Assembly: GCA_900544525.1 (NCBI GenBank)
Contig: UQVN01000204.1
Coordinates: 1 to 6,118 of the forward strand
Direction of reading: 5' to 3'
Source of the DNA: an uncultured Eubacteriales bacterium
GTDB lineage: Bacteria; Bacillota; Clostridia; Lachnospirales; Lachnospiraceae
Length of the DNA stretch: 6,118 nucleotides
The translations under genes and the position numbers were made by a program. Under the pieces are notes generated by a model. That model worked only from the letters and a program-made list of their open reading frames with translations. It was not told the DNA's origin and did not search any database. Below are positions 1-5,988 of this stretch, one piece after another. Each line of letters begins with the position of its first letter. Within the stretch, counting starts at the first letter, position 1.

Positions 1-61
<61 letters not shown>

Positions 62-198
62 ATATTTTTTACTTGACGAGACTCTGTCGAGTCTTAGTAA
101 AAAAACGGTTCTTCAATCGAAGATTGATAGAACTTCCGTTGATCTTCAGTTCAAAACTTAGCTTGGCTAATTTATCCCTTGTTTACTGTGTTTGGGTT

Positions 199-327
199 GT
201 TGATTTCTCAACGACCAAGAATGTTGGACATCTGTCCAGCGATTGATTTCTCAATCTTTATATCTCTTGGAATTTTCAAGGTTGTTTTATTATTCAATTA
301 TCAATGTTTTTTGTTTCTTTCGAAACA
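199..327 (-). other. Cluster of GAAA-tetraloop hairpins in the rRNA leader RNA
   Basis: Read as minus-strand RNA, three separate stem-loops carry the same GAAA loop on different stems: TGTTTC/GAAACA (327-312), GATTGA/TCAATC (256-241) and GTTGA/TCAAC (212-199). A fourth hairpin, TGGAC-AGAT-GTCCA (238-225), lies between the last two. On the plus strand the last two GAAA hairpins appear as a 12-nt direct repeat TTGATTTCTCAA (200-211 and 243-254). GAAA belongs to the GNRA tetraloop class, known for stability and for docking to receptors in folded RNAs. A role in pre-rRNA folding is inference. Confidence 0.6.
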
Positions 328-335
328 GCTTGTTC

Positions 336-364
336 ATTATATCTCATTTCGTTTTGTTTGTCAA
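336..364 (-). promoter_or_regulatory. rRNA promoter P3 (proximal, full consensus)
   Basis: The minus strand shows exact consensus boxes TTGACA (364-359) and TATAAT (341-336) with the ideal 17-nt spacer. The predicted start is near 330-329, leaving a leader of about 270 nt before 16S rRNA. The region immediately upstream is A/T-rich. The predicted transcript would begin almost at the base of the GAAA-capped hairpin at 327-312. Tandem promoters before rRNA operons are normal in Firmicutes, so this is a confident assignment. Confidence 0.88.
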
Positions 365-429
365 GAACTTTTTGTTTTTATTTTCCAAACAAACTCGACA
401 TATTTTGTCGATTTTCGCGATGTTTTTTT

Positions 430-458
430 ATCTTATCATATTTTTTTTATGAAGTCAA
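430..458 (-). promoter_or_regulatory. Possible rRNA promoter P2 (middle, weaker)
   Basis: The minus strand shows TTGACT (458-453), a 17-nt spacer and TAAGAT (435-430), matching consensus at 5 of 6 and 4 of 6 positions. The predicted start is near 424-422. Position between two stronger promoters and correct spacing support it, but the -10 box is weak and such matches occur by chance in DNA this AT-rich. Confidence 0.5.
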
Positions 459-548
459 GAACATTTTTATTTTTTCAAAATTTTTATTTTTATTTGAATT
501 TTTGTAATTATTCTATCTTTTAAAACATTTTTCTAAACGACTTGTATT

Positions 549-577
549 ACTATAACACCCTACTCCAAATATGTCAA
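549..577 (-). promoter_or_regulatory. rRNA promoter P1 (distal, sigma-A type)
   Basis: The minus strand shows a perfect -35 box TTGACA (577-572), a 17-nt spacer and a -10 box TATAGT (554-549). The spacer ends in TGT, giving a TGn extended -10. The predicted transcription start is near 543-541. The 60 bases upstream (578-640) are rich in A and T tracts, as in UP elements that bind the RNA polymerase alpha subunit. Box quality, spacing, an upstream A/T region and position about 480 nt before 16S rRNA all fit a strong rRNA promoter. Confidence 0.88.
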
Positions 578-720
578 CACCTAATTTTCATATTTTTAAC
601 TTATATTTTCATATTCCAAAATATATCGTAATTTTAAGTGTCCATTCCATAGCATTTCTAATCTACATTTTCATTACAGACTTTTGAATATCAAAAAAGG
701 AAACCATTTGAGATTCAAGT

Positions 721-796
721 TTTTTATGTGATAGGAAACTCCTCGCAAAGGGGGTTATCCTATCACATAAAAAGCACTACGTGCAAGTGATGCACA
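721..796 (+). repeat. Composite palindromic repeat, copy 1
   Basis: A perfect 16-bp inverted repeat (TTTTTATGTGATAGGA at 721-736, TCCTATCACATAAAAA at 758-773) encloses a further six pairs (737-742 with 751-756) and an 8-nt loop. It is followed at once by a 23-nt tail (774-796) beginning GCACTACGTGCAA, itself a small hairpin GTGCA-AGTGA-TGCAC (781-795). The same palindrome-plus-tail arrangement occurs in reverse orientation at 5959-5894, with 20 of 23 tail bases identical. The arms begin with T and end with A, so on neither strand is the large hairpin followed by a U tract, and it is not an ordinary terminator. On the minus strand the tail is followed by T5, so weak termination there is possible. 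It looks like a dispersed intergenic repeat (REP- or MITE-like); the family is not identified. Confidence 0.75.
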
Positions 797-813
797 CTTT
801 GTTCTTTAGAATA

Positions 814-849
814 TTCTATTAGAACTCAGTTGTACAAGTTCTAATAGAA
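814..849. repeat. Perfect 13-bp inverted repeat downstream of the operon
   Basis: TTCTATTAGAACT (814-826) and AGTTCTAATAGAA (837-849) form a perfect 13-bp stem around a 10-nt loop. It lies about 70 nt beyond the stop codon of the PLP enzyme. Neither strand has a proper T tract after the stem; the minus strand continues TATTCTAAAG. It could stabilise the 3' end of the operon mRNA, act as an imperfect terminator or bind a protein, and the sequence does not decide between these. Confidence 0.55.
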
Positions 850-918
850 ACAATCATATATTCTATATTGTGAACATTTCAATTTTTTATTTTCCAAAAT
901 TCTTTATGTGATTTCCCT

Positions 919-2055
919 TTATTCTAATGCCTGCTCTAAATCTTCGATCAAATCTTCTATATTCTCAATTCCTATTGACATCCTAAGGAATCGCTCGTTA
1001 ATTCCAAGACGTTCTCTCATTTCTTTTGGCACATCTCCATGTGTCTGAATCATAGGATACGTAATAAGGGTTTCCACTCCACCTAAACTTTCTGCATAAG
1101 TAATTAATCCTACTTTTTTTAGAATCTTTTCTGCTGTTTCCTTGGAGTCCACTTGAAAGGAAATCATACTTCCACTTCCCCTTGCTTGCCGTTGATTCAC
1201 TTCATATCCTGGATGTTCTTTCAAGCCCGGATAATATACTTTCACTATCTCTTTTCTACTCTGTAACCATTTTGCTATCTGTATCGCATTTTCTTGCTGT
1301 CTTTCTTGTCGAATGGCTAATGTTTTAATTCCACGAATCATTAAATAACTATCAAAAGGAGATAGACAACTGCCTACTGTTTTATAAAGGAATCGTATTT
1401 TTTCAGCAAGGTTTTGGTCTTTGGAGCATAAAAATCCAGCAATCACATCATTATGCCCATTTAAAAATTTTGTTCCACTATGAATAACCAAATCCGCCCC
1501 TAATTGAATTGGCGTCTGAAAATAAGGAGAAAGAAACGTATTATCTACAATGATTAAAATATCATGCTCATTGGCTAACTGCTTTAATGCTAATAAATCT
1601 GTAATTTGCATTGTTGGATTACTTGGTGTTTCAATATAAAAGGCTTTTGTTTCTGGTGTAATCAGCTTCTTTATATTTTCTAATTCTGAAGTATTTGTAT
1701 AAGAAAATCTCAACCCTCTCTCTTCATACTGCCTAAACATCCGAACCGAACCACCATATAAATCTTCGGAACAAATGATATGATCTCCCGTTTTGAATAA
1801 GGAAAGACAAATGGAGATTGCTGCCATTCCACTAGAGCAGGCAACTGTATCTTGTGCCCCTTCTAATTCACTTATAATATTTTCTAGACTCGCTCTTGTC
1901 GGATTGCTTTCCCTAGAATAATCATATCCACTGCTTTCTCCAATTCCTGGATGAGAGAAGATTGCTGTCTGGTAAATTGGTACAGACACCGCTCCAAAAG
2001 GCTGATTTTTGTTTTCTTGATTATGAATACATCGTGTTTCTAATTTGTAATCCAT
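919..2055 (-). CDS. Trans-sulfuration PLP enzyme (cystathionine gamma-synthase/gamma-lyase family, MetI/MccB-like)
   Basis: This 378-aa protein is a full-length cytosolic member of the Cys/Met metabolism PLP-dependent family (fold type I), which performs gamma-replacement or elimination on homoserine esters, cystathionine or related sulfur amino acids. Visible landmarks are YDYSR at 44-48 (Tyr and Arg that grip the cofactor phosphate of the partner subunit), SSGMAA at 74-79, Tyr100 in LYGG (stacks on PLP), Asp171 in DNTF (pyridine nitrogen), the Schiff-base Lys196 in HSGTKF, and Arg358 in FLRMSIG (substrate carboxylate). The ending ESLGG..TLITYP...QTH resembles, from memory, B. subtilis MetI cystathionine gamma-synthase more than MccB. 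Ser103 stands where methionine gamma-lyases carry a conserved Cys, which argues against that activity. The exact reaction cannot be settled by sequence. AGGAGG at 2068-2063, 7 nt before ATG, fixes the start. It is the last gene of the operon, 54 nt after metQ. Confidence 0.92.
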   Translation of the reverse strand: MDYKLETRCIHNQENKNQPFGAVSVPIYQTAIFSHPGIGESSGYDYSRESNPTRASLENIISELEGAQDTVACSSGMAAISICLSLFKTGDHIICSEDLYGGSVRMFRQYEERGLRFSYTNTSELENIKKLITPETKAFYIETPSNPTMQITDLLALKQLANEHDILIIVDNTFLSPYFQTPIQLGADLVIHSGTKFLNGHNDVIAGFLCSKDQNLAEKIRFLYKTVGSCLSPFDSYLMIRGIKTLAIRQERQQENAIQIAKWLQSRKEIVKVYYPGLKEHPGYEVNQRQARGSGSMISFQVDSKETAEKILKKVGLITYAESLGGVETLITYPMIQTHGDVPKEMRERLGINERFLRMSIGIENIEDLIEDLEQALE

Positions 2056-2109
2056 TTTTCTTCCTCCTAAATGCTAAATTGTATCTTTTCTATTATTACT
2101 TTTATTATT

Positions 2110-2931
2110 CTACTTTTTTGGTATATACCAAAAATTATCTTTATTATTTTCTTCCATATATTTTTCAAATTCTTCCGATTGATAAGCATTTACAACCGCT
2201 TTTGCCCAATCACTATCTTTTTCTTTTTCATTGACTACTACTTGAAGTAAGAGATGTTCTGCAACGTCTTCTTGAAGCAAAACAGAATCAGAGTCAATAC
2301 CTGCACTATACACAATACTCCCTGGAATGACTGCATAATCAAATTCATCTAATGAGCGAGGAATATTCGCTGAATCCATTTCTGTAAACTGCAAATTATA
2401 TGGATTTTCAATAATATCTTCTTGGGTAACATTTGCAATATTGACGTTTGGATCTAACTCAATCCAATTTGCCTTTTGTAAAATAGCGTATGCCCTTGAA
2501 GCATTTGAAACATCATTGGGAACTGCAATTTTTGCATTGTCAGTAATTTCCTCTAACGCTTTATGTGTACTTGAAAAAAGTCCTGCTGGAACAGTTGGAA
2601 TTGACGTAAGTGCAACAAGATTTCCATTTTGACTTTTATTAAAATTTTCCATATAAGCACTATGTTGTTCTACGTTCATATTAATTTCCCCTTCATCTAA
2701 CGCAATATCGCTTTGCATTAAATCTGAAAACTCGACACATTTAAATTGATATCCTTCTTTTTCAAGGATTGGTATGATTGCTTCTTCAAATAAAATCGTA
2801 TATGGTCCTGCTGCTTTTCCATATACAATCGTTTTTGTGTCAGCATCTACTTCTGCTCCTTTTCCACATCCTGTTACTCCTATCATTATAAAAGCGCCTA
2901 CTATTAAAATAGAAATCCATTTTTTTAACAT
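2110..2931 (-). CDS. metQ: MetQ/NLPA-family substrate-binding lipoprotein of the ABC importer
   Basis: This 273-aa precursor has a lipoprotein signal peptide: Lys3-Lys4, a hydrophobic stretch from 5 to 19, and lipobox VTGC ending at Cys22. The mature protein should be tethered to the outer face of the membrane and hand ligand to MetN/MetI. The body matches the NLPA family (PF03180): Gly-rich start of strand one near 38-42, EQHSAYMENF (typical FQH.PYL), AVPNDVSNASRAY (typical IPNDPTN..R, Arg kept) and a C-terminal NAYQSEEF. Against E. coli MetQ recalled from memory, Asn202 of INTTY aligns with Pro in IPGSI, and Asn229 of SPYVN aligns with Leu in HLLLQ. Both are contacts I recall for methionine, so the ligand may differ. 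AGGAGG (2945-2940) lies 8 nt before ATG. The gene follows metI by 84 nt with no terminator seen. The symbol is by family, not by proven ligand. Confidence 0.88.
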   Translation of the reverse strand: MLKKWISILIVGAFIMIGVTGCGKGAEVDADTKTIVYGKAAGPYTILFEEAIIPILEKEGYQFKCVEFSDLMQSDIALDEGEINMNVEQHSAYMENFNKSQNGNLVALTSIPTVPAGLFSSTHKALEEITDNAKIAVPNDVSNASRAYAILQKANWIELDPNVNIANVTQEDIIENPYNLQFTEMDSANIPRSLDEFDYAVIPGSIVYSAGIDSDSVLLQEDVAEHLLLQVVVNEKEKDSDWAKAVVNAYQSEEFEKYMEENNKDNFWYIPKK

Positions 2932-3015
2932 AAAATTATCCTCCTCTTTCTTTTCTAAATATTTCCTTATATTATTTGCTTCCTATTTTTTCTCCTATGT
3001 ACTTTTTCTTCCTGT

Positions 3016-3684
3016 CTATCCATGATTTCGTATTTTCTTAGATATATAATTTCCTCCTGTCTGTATGAATTGTACAAAAATAATAAGAAGTATTACGGTT
3101 GTTACCATCAATAAATTATTAAAACTTTGATATCCATATGTGAGTGCTAAATCACCAACTCCTCCTCCTCCAATTGTTCCTGCCATAGCAGTTGCCCCTA
3201 ATAATCCAATCGTTCCTGTAGTAATGGCTAACACTAATGAAGCCTTTGCTTCTGGAAGAAGAAAATACCAAATTACTTGAAATGTATTAGCTCCCATAGC
3301 TTTCGCTGCTTCTAAAATCCCAGGCTTTACTTCTAAAAAAGAACTTTCAATCAGCCTTGCTAAATAAGGCGTGATATAAAATACAAGTGGAACAATGGCC
3401 GCTTTCGTACCAATTCTTGTTCCTGTAATCGCTTTTGTTAAAGGTGCTATAAATACAAGTAAAATAACAAACGGTACAGAACGAACTAAGTTTACAATAC
3501 CATTGATAAGAAAATATAAAACTTTATTATTCAAAAGCCCTTCTTTTCTTGTAAATACAAGAAGAAGTCCTAATGGCACACCAAAAATCACTCCAAAAAA
3601 TAACGACCATCCAAGCATATATAATGTTTGAACAACAGATTCAATCAACTTATCTGAACTAACATTTAAAAATTCCTCAATCAT
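3016..3684 (-). CDS. metI: MetI-type ABC transporter permease
   Basis: This 222-aa integral membrane protein has the normal length for the MetI permease. Hydrophobic segments lie near 17-45, 55-86, 95-111, 148-171 and 189-208, giving about five membrane spans. Between the third and fourth is the EAA coupling loop (118-147, with EAAKAMG at 125-131, ending in LLPEA), which docks on the ATPase MetN. The glycine-rich AMAGTIGGGGVGDLALTYGY stretch (166-185) is typical of the family. The start lies 1 nt beyond the metN stop, with a modest AAGGA (3701-3697) 12 nt upstream inside metN. Translation is therefore probably coupled to metN. Two copies are expected to form the channel with two MetN subunits. 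The C-terminus is basic (SKKIRNHG), as usual for a cytoplasmic end. Confidence 0.93.
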   Translation of the reverse strand: MIEEFLNVSSDKLIESVVQTLYMLGWSLFFGVIFGVPLGLLLVFTRKEGLLNNKVLYFLINGIVNLVRSVPFVILLVFIAPLTKAITGTRIGTKAAIVPLVFYITPYLARLIESSFLEVKPGILEAAKAMGANTFQVIWYFLLPEAKASLVLAITTGTIGLLGATAMAGTIGGGGVGDLALTYGYQSFNNLLMVTTVILLIIFVQFIQTGGNYISKKIRNHG

Positions 3685-3685
3685 T

Positions 3686-4699
3686 TTAAATTACCATCCT
3701 TTCTATTCCGACATTTTGACTACGAATATAATCTTCTACCTTTCTAATCTCCGCTTCCTCTCCTTTTAACTGCAAGATCAAGATTCCGAGTATGCTATCT
3801 CCTAATTCATTTACGGAAGCAAATAATATTGTTGTATCTACTTGAAACTGTTTATTGATTTTGGAAATTAAAGATTGCTTGGAATTTTCTCCAAAAAAAG
3901 TAATTCTTATAATCGGATCTTCATAATTTAAGTCTTTTAATAATGCATTAGGTATCGAACTATTAATAACGGTATTAACAAATTCTTTTGTAATACTTTT
4001 TACTGGATTGCGAAAAACATTTACTGTCTTCCCTTGCTCACAAATCTGTCCTTCCTCCATCACTGCAACTTTATTACAAATTTTACTAATTACATTCATT
4101 TCATGGGTTATCAAAAGAATGGTAATTTCTAATTCTGTATTGATTTTCTTTAATAATTTAAGAACGGATTCTGTAGTCTTTGGATCCAATGCACTCGTTG
4201 CTTCATCGCATAATAGTATTTTAGGATTTGTAGCAATAGCACGAGCAATTCCAACCCTTTGTTTTTGTCCGCCTGAAAGCTGAGAAACATATGCCTTACT
4301 TTTTTTATCTAAACCTACGAAGTTGAGCAATTCTTCTACCCTAGCTTCTATCTCTTTCTTTTTCATTCCTGACATAACAAGTGGAAGAGCAACATTTTGA
4401 TATACGGTCTGAGATTCTAACAAATTAAATTGCTGAAATACCATTCCAATATTTTTTCTCATTCCATTTAATTCCGCCTTTGACAGATTTGTAATATCTT
4501 TTCCATCAATTACAACTTTTCCGCTATCTGGTTTTTCCAGTCCATTTACAAGACGAAGTAATGTAGATTTTCCTGCTCCCGAATAACCAATGACACCAAA
4601 AATATCCCCTTTTTCTACTGATAAAGAAACATTATCTAATGCATATACTTTTCCTGCCTTCGTATGAAAAACCTTTTTTGCATTTTCTATTTGTATCAT
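3686..4699 (-). CDS. metN: MetN-type ABC transporter ATP-binding protein with C-terminal NIL domain
   Basis: This 337-aa cytoplasmic ATPase powers the importer. Motifs appear in order: Walker A GYSGAGKST (38-46, Lys44), Q-loop VFQQF (87-91), ABC signature LSGGQKQR (141-148), Walker B ILLCDEATSALD (161-172, Glu166) and switch His199 in LLITHEM. After the nucleotide-binding domain, residues from about 262 to 335 match the NIL/C2 domain (PF09383), including GDSILGILILQL. In E. coli MetN this ACT-like domain binds methionine and inhibits transport when internal methionine is high. All catalytic residues are intact and the length is normal. Its ATG overlaps the TGA of the upstream amidohydrolase by 4 nt, with a purine-rich GGGGAAGGGG just before, so coupled translation is likely. 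The NIL domain supports assignment to the methionine-type importer class rather than a generic polar amino acid system. Confidence 0.94.
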   Translation of the reverse strand: MIQIENAKKVFHTKAGKVYALDNVSLSVEKGDIFGVIGYSGAGKSTLLRLVNGLEKPDSGKVVIDGKDITNLSKAELNGMRKNIGMVFQQFNLLESQTVYQNVALPLVMSGMKKKEIEARVEELLNFVGLDKKSKAYVSQLSGGQKQRVGIARAIATNPKILLCDEATSALDPKTTESVLKLLKKINTELEITILLITHEMNVISKICNKVAVMEEGQICEQGKTVNVFRNPVKSITKEFVNTVINSSIPNALLKDLNYEDPIIRITFFGENSKQSLISKINKQFQVDTTILFASVNELGDSILGILILQLKGEEAEIRKVEDYIRSQNVGIERMVI

Positions 4700-5856
4700 A
4701 CCCCTTCCCCCCTTTCTTTTAATTGTAATAATACTTTTTCACTAAAAACACTTAAATAATGAGCTGCCCCATATAAAGCATCTGGATCCACTTGAAACTT
4801 TGGATGATGATTTGGATATGGCGTTTTTCCAGTCCCAACTTTAAGAAAAAGTCCTTTTATTTTTTCTTGATAAAATGCAAAATCTTCCCCACCAAGGCTT
4901 AACTTTGGAATCCCTATTTCCATCTTTTCTTCGATTGCCACTTTCTTAGCAAATTCTGCCCATTCTTTATCATTATCTGTGGCTGGAGGTCCTTCCACCC
5001 AATCTACTTTGGCTACTACATCATATGCCTTTGCCGTATGTTCTACTATCTGTCGAAAACGCTCCTCCATTAGCTTACGATCTTTTTTCGTTAAAGTACG
5101 AACCGTCCCCTCCAAAAATGATTGTTCTGGTATTACATTCCACGTGTTTCCAGCCGATACATGAGTAATGCTCAAAACGCTTGGAGAAAATGGATCGAGA
5201 TTTCTGCTCACAATGGATTGCAAAGATTGAATCATTGCTCCCGTGGCTATAATCGGATCTCTTCCTTGTTCTGGATGCGCAGCATGTGTTCCAAACCCTT
5301 CTATTGTAATTTTAAAACGATCCACAGCTGCTGTGACACTTCCTTCTTTTATCCCCAATGTACCGACTGGAAAATCAGATGAACTGTGTATTCCAAAAAT
5401 AGCCGTTACATCATCTAACACACCCGTTTCTATTATTTTTAAAGCACCCAAAGAAGATTCTTCTGCTGGCTGAAAAATAAGTTTTACCACTCCATGAAGT
5501 TCCTCTTCTCTTTCTTTTAAAAGCAATGCAGCCCCATAAAGCGTGGCAATATGAAAATCATGCCCACAGGCATGCATTTTTCCAGAAATTTTTGATTTCC
5601 ATTCTAACGATGTTTCTTCTTCAACTGGAAGTGCATCAATATCACATCTTATTGCAATAACTGGTCCAGACTTCTTTCCACGAATAATCGCCACAAGACC
5701 TGTTTCTAATGGAAGCTCCAGTACCTCTATTTCTTTCTCTTTTAAAAGTGTACGAATCCGATTAGTCGTTTCATATTCCTCATAAGAAAGCTCAGGGTGA
5801 GAATGAAACCATCGAAATTGCTTTTCTAGTTGTTGTTGTAAGATTTCCTTTTCCAT
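4696..5856 (-). CDS. M20 family (M20D) metal-dependent amidohydrolase/aminoacylase
   Basis: This 386-aa protein belongs to the M20D group, which includes IAA-amino-acid hydrolases, hippurate hydrolase, N-acetyl-diaminopimelate deacetylase and B. subtilis deacetylases of N-acetylated cysteine derivatives. It hydrolyses an amide bond using a pair of divalent metals. Family landmarks are FHSHPELSYEE (17-27), RCDIDALPV (70-78, usually RADMDALP), MHACGHD (94-100; Cys97 and His99 are metal ligands), PAEES (130-134), FGIHSS (154-159, His157), THAAHPEQGRDPI (190-202, dimerisation-domain His191) and NHHPKF near the end (His351, last metal ligand). No signal peptide is present, so it acts in the cytosol. 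GAGAGGA lies 6 nt before ATG. It is the first gene of the operon and overlaps metN, which suggests it processes what the importer brings in. The actual substrate is not determined; N-acyl sulfur amino acids or small peptides are plausible. Confidence 0.9.
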   Translation of the reverse strand: MEKEILQQQLEKQFRWFHSHPELSYEEYETTNRIRTLLKEKEIEVLELPLETGLVAIIRGKKSGPVIAIRCDIDALPVEEETSLEWKSKISGKMHACGHDFHIATLYGAALLLKEREEELHGVVKLIFQPAEESSLGALKIIETGVLDDVTAIFGIHSSSDFPVGTLGIKEGSVTAAVDRFKITIEGFGTHAAHPEQGRDPIIATGAMIQSLQSIVSRNLDPFSPSVLSITHVSAGNTWNVIPEQSFLEGTVRTLTKKDRKLMEERFRQIVEHTAKAYDVVAKVDWVEGPPATDNDKEWAEFAKKVAIEEKMEIGIPKLSLGGEDFAFYQEKIKGLFLKVGTGKTPYPNHHPKFQVDPDALYGAAHYLSVFSEKVLLQLKERGEGV

Positions 5857-5893
5857 AAAAATTCCTCTCTTTCTCTTAAAACGAAATGTGCGT

Positions 5894-5959
5894 TGTGCAT
5901 CGTTTGCACGCAGTGCTTTTTTATGTTATAGAAAATAAATTTCCTAATAACATAAAAAA
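5894..5959 (-). repeat. Composite palindromic repeat, copy 2 (inverted relative to copy 1)
   Basis: On the minus strand the palindrome TTTTTTATGTTA (5959-5948) pairs with TAACATAAAAAA (5928-5917). A single bulge separates this from seven inner pairs, including one G-U, around a 4-nt loop. A 23-nt tail follows (5916-5894), beginning GCACTGCGTGCAA and containing the hairpin GTGCA-AACGA-TGCAC. It has the architecture of copy 1 and 20 identical bases of 23 in the tail. Two of the three differences fall in the small hairpin's loop and none in its stem. The palindrome arm differs from copy 1 on both sides in a matching way (GTGAT with ATCAC becomes GTTAT with ATAAC), so pairing is kept. It sits about 40 bases before the first gene of the operon. 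Confidence 0.72.
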
Positions 5960-5988
5960 AAGATACATGCATATACATGTATCTTTTT
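5957..5988. terminator. Bidirectional intrinsic terminator-like hairpin
   Basis: GATACATG (5962-5969) and CATGTATC (5976-5983) form an 8-bp stem with a 6-nt loop. It is flanked by an A run on the left (5954-5961) and a T run on the right (5984-5988). Read leftward the stem is followed by eight T residues, and read rightward by five. The stem is AT-rich, so strength is uncertain. It could end a leftward gene lying beyond the right edge and isolate the operon from it. Its A run is shared with the arm of composite repeat copy 2. Confidence 0.65.

Larger units (their letters stand above)
62..542 (-). other. rRNA operon leader (5' external transcribed spacer)
   Basis: This is the AT-rich stretch between the distal rRNA promoter and 16S rRNA. 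It has no convincing reading frame and is dense in inverted repeats, so it should be transcribed and then removed during 16S maturation. On the minus strand I see hairpins at 411-395 (TCGACA/TGTCGA), 327-312, 256-241, 238-225 (TGGAC/GTCCA), 212-199, 140-104 (long, bulged) and 94-79 (AGACTC-GACA-GAGTCT). The last two sit directly before the 16S 5' end, where pre-16S processing structures are normally found. The downstream trailer with which a leader usually pairs is outside the window. A boxA-like CTTGAAAATT near 279-270 is too weak to annotate as an antitermination site. Confidence 0.8.
597..918. other. Gene-free spacer between the operon end and the rRNA promoters
   Basis: No credible coding frame is present on either strand. 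The spacer holds, left to right, the upstream A/T tracts of rRNA promoter P1 (to about 640), about 80 bases with no recognisable signal (641-720), the composite palindromic repeat (721-796) and a long inverted repeat (814-849). The 65 bases next to the PLP-enzyme stop codon show nothing firm except TTTATGTGAT at 903-912. That string repeats ten bases of the left arm of the composite palindrome (723-732) and may be a remnant of it. No classic hairpin-plus-U-tract terminator is evident for the leftward operon. Confidence 0.6.

Noticed and set aside
270..279. boxA-like antitermination motif (CTTGAAAATT on the minus strand)
   Set aside because: It matches the usual CTTTGAAAAC only loosely, and no boxB or boxC partner is clear.
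179..523. Plus-strand open frames of 67-114 codons
   Set aside because: They lie inside the rRNA leader, opposite the promoters, and encode Phe/Tyr/Leu-rich low-complexity sequence from T-rich DNA without ribosome binding sites.
721..773. Large palindrome as an intrinsic terminator
   Set aside because: On both strands the 5' arm begins with T and the 3' arm ends with A, so no U tract follows the stem.
4979..5473. Plus-strand open frames opposite the amidohydrolase gene
   Set aside because: They are shadows of the well-supported minus-strand gene, with no ribosome binding sites or recognisable domains.
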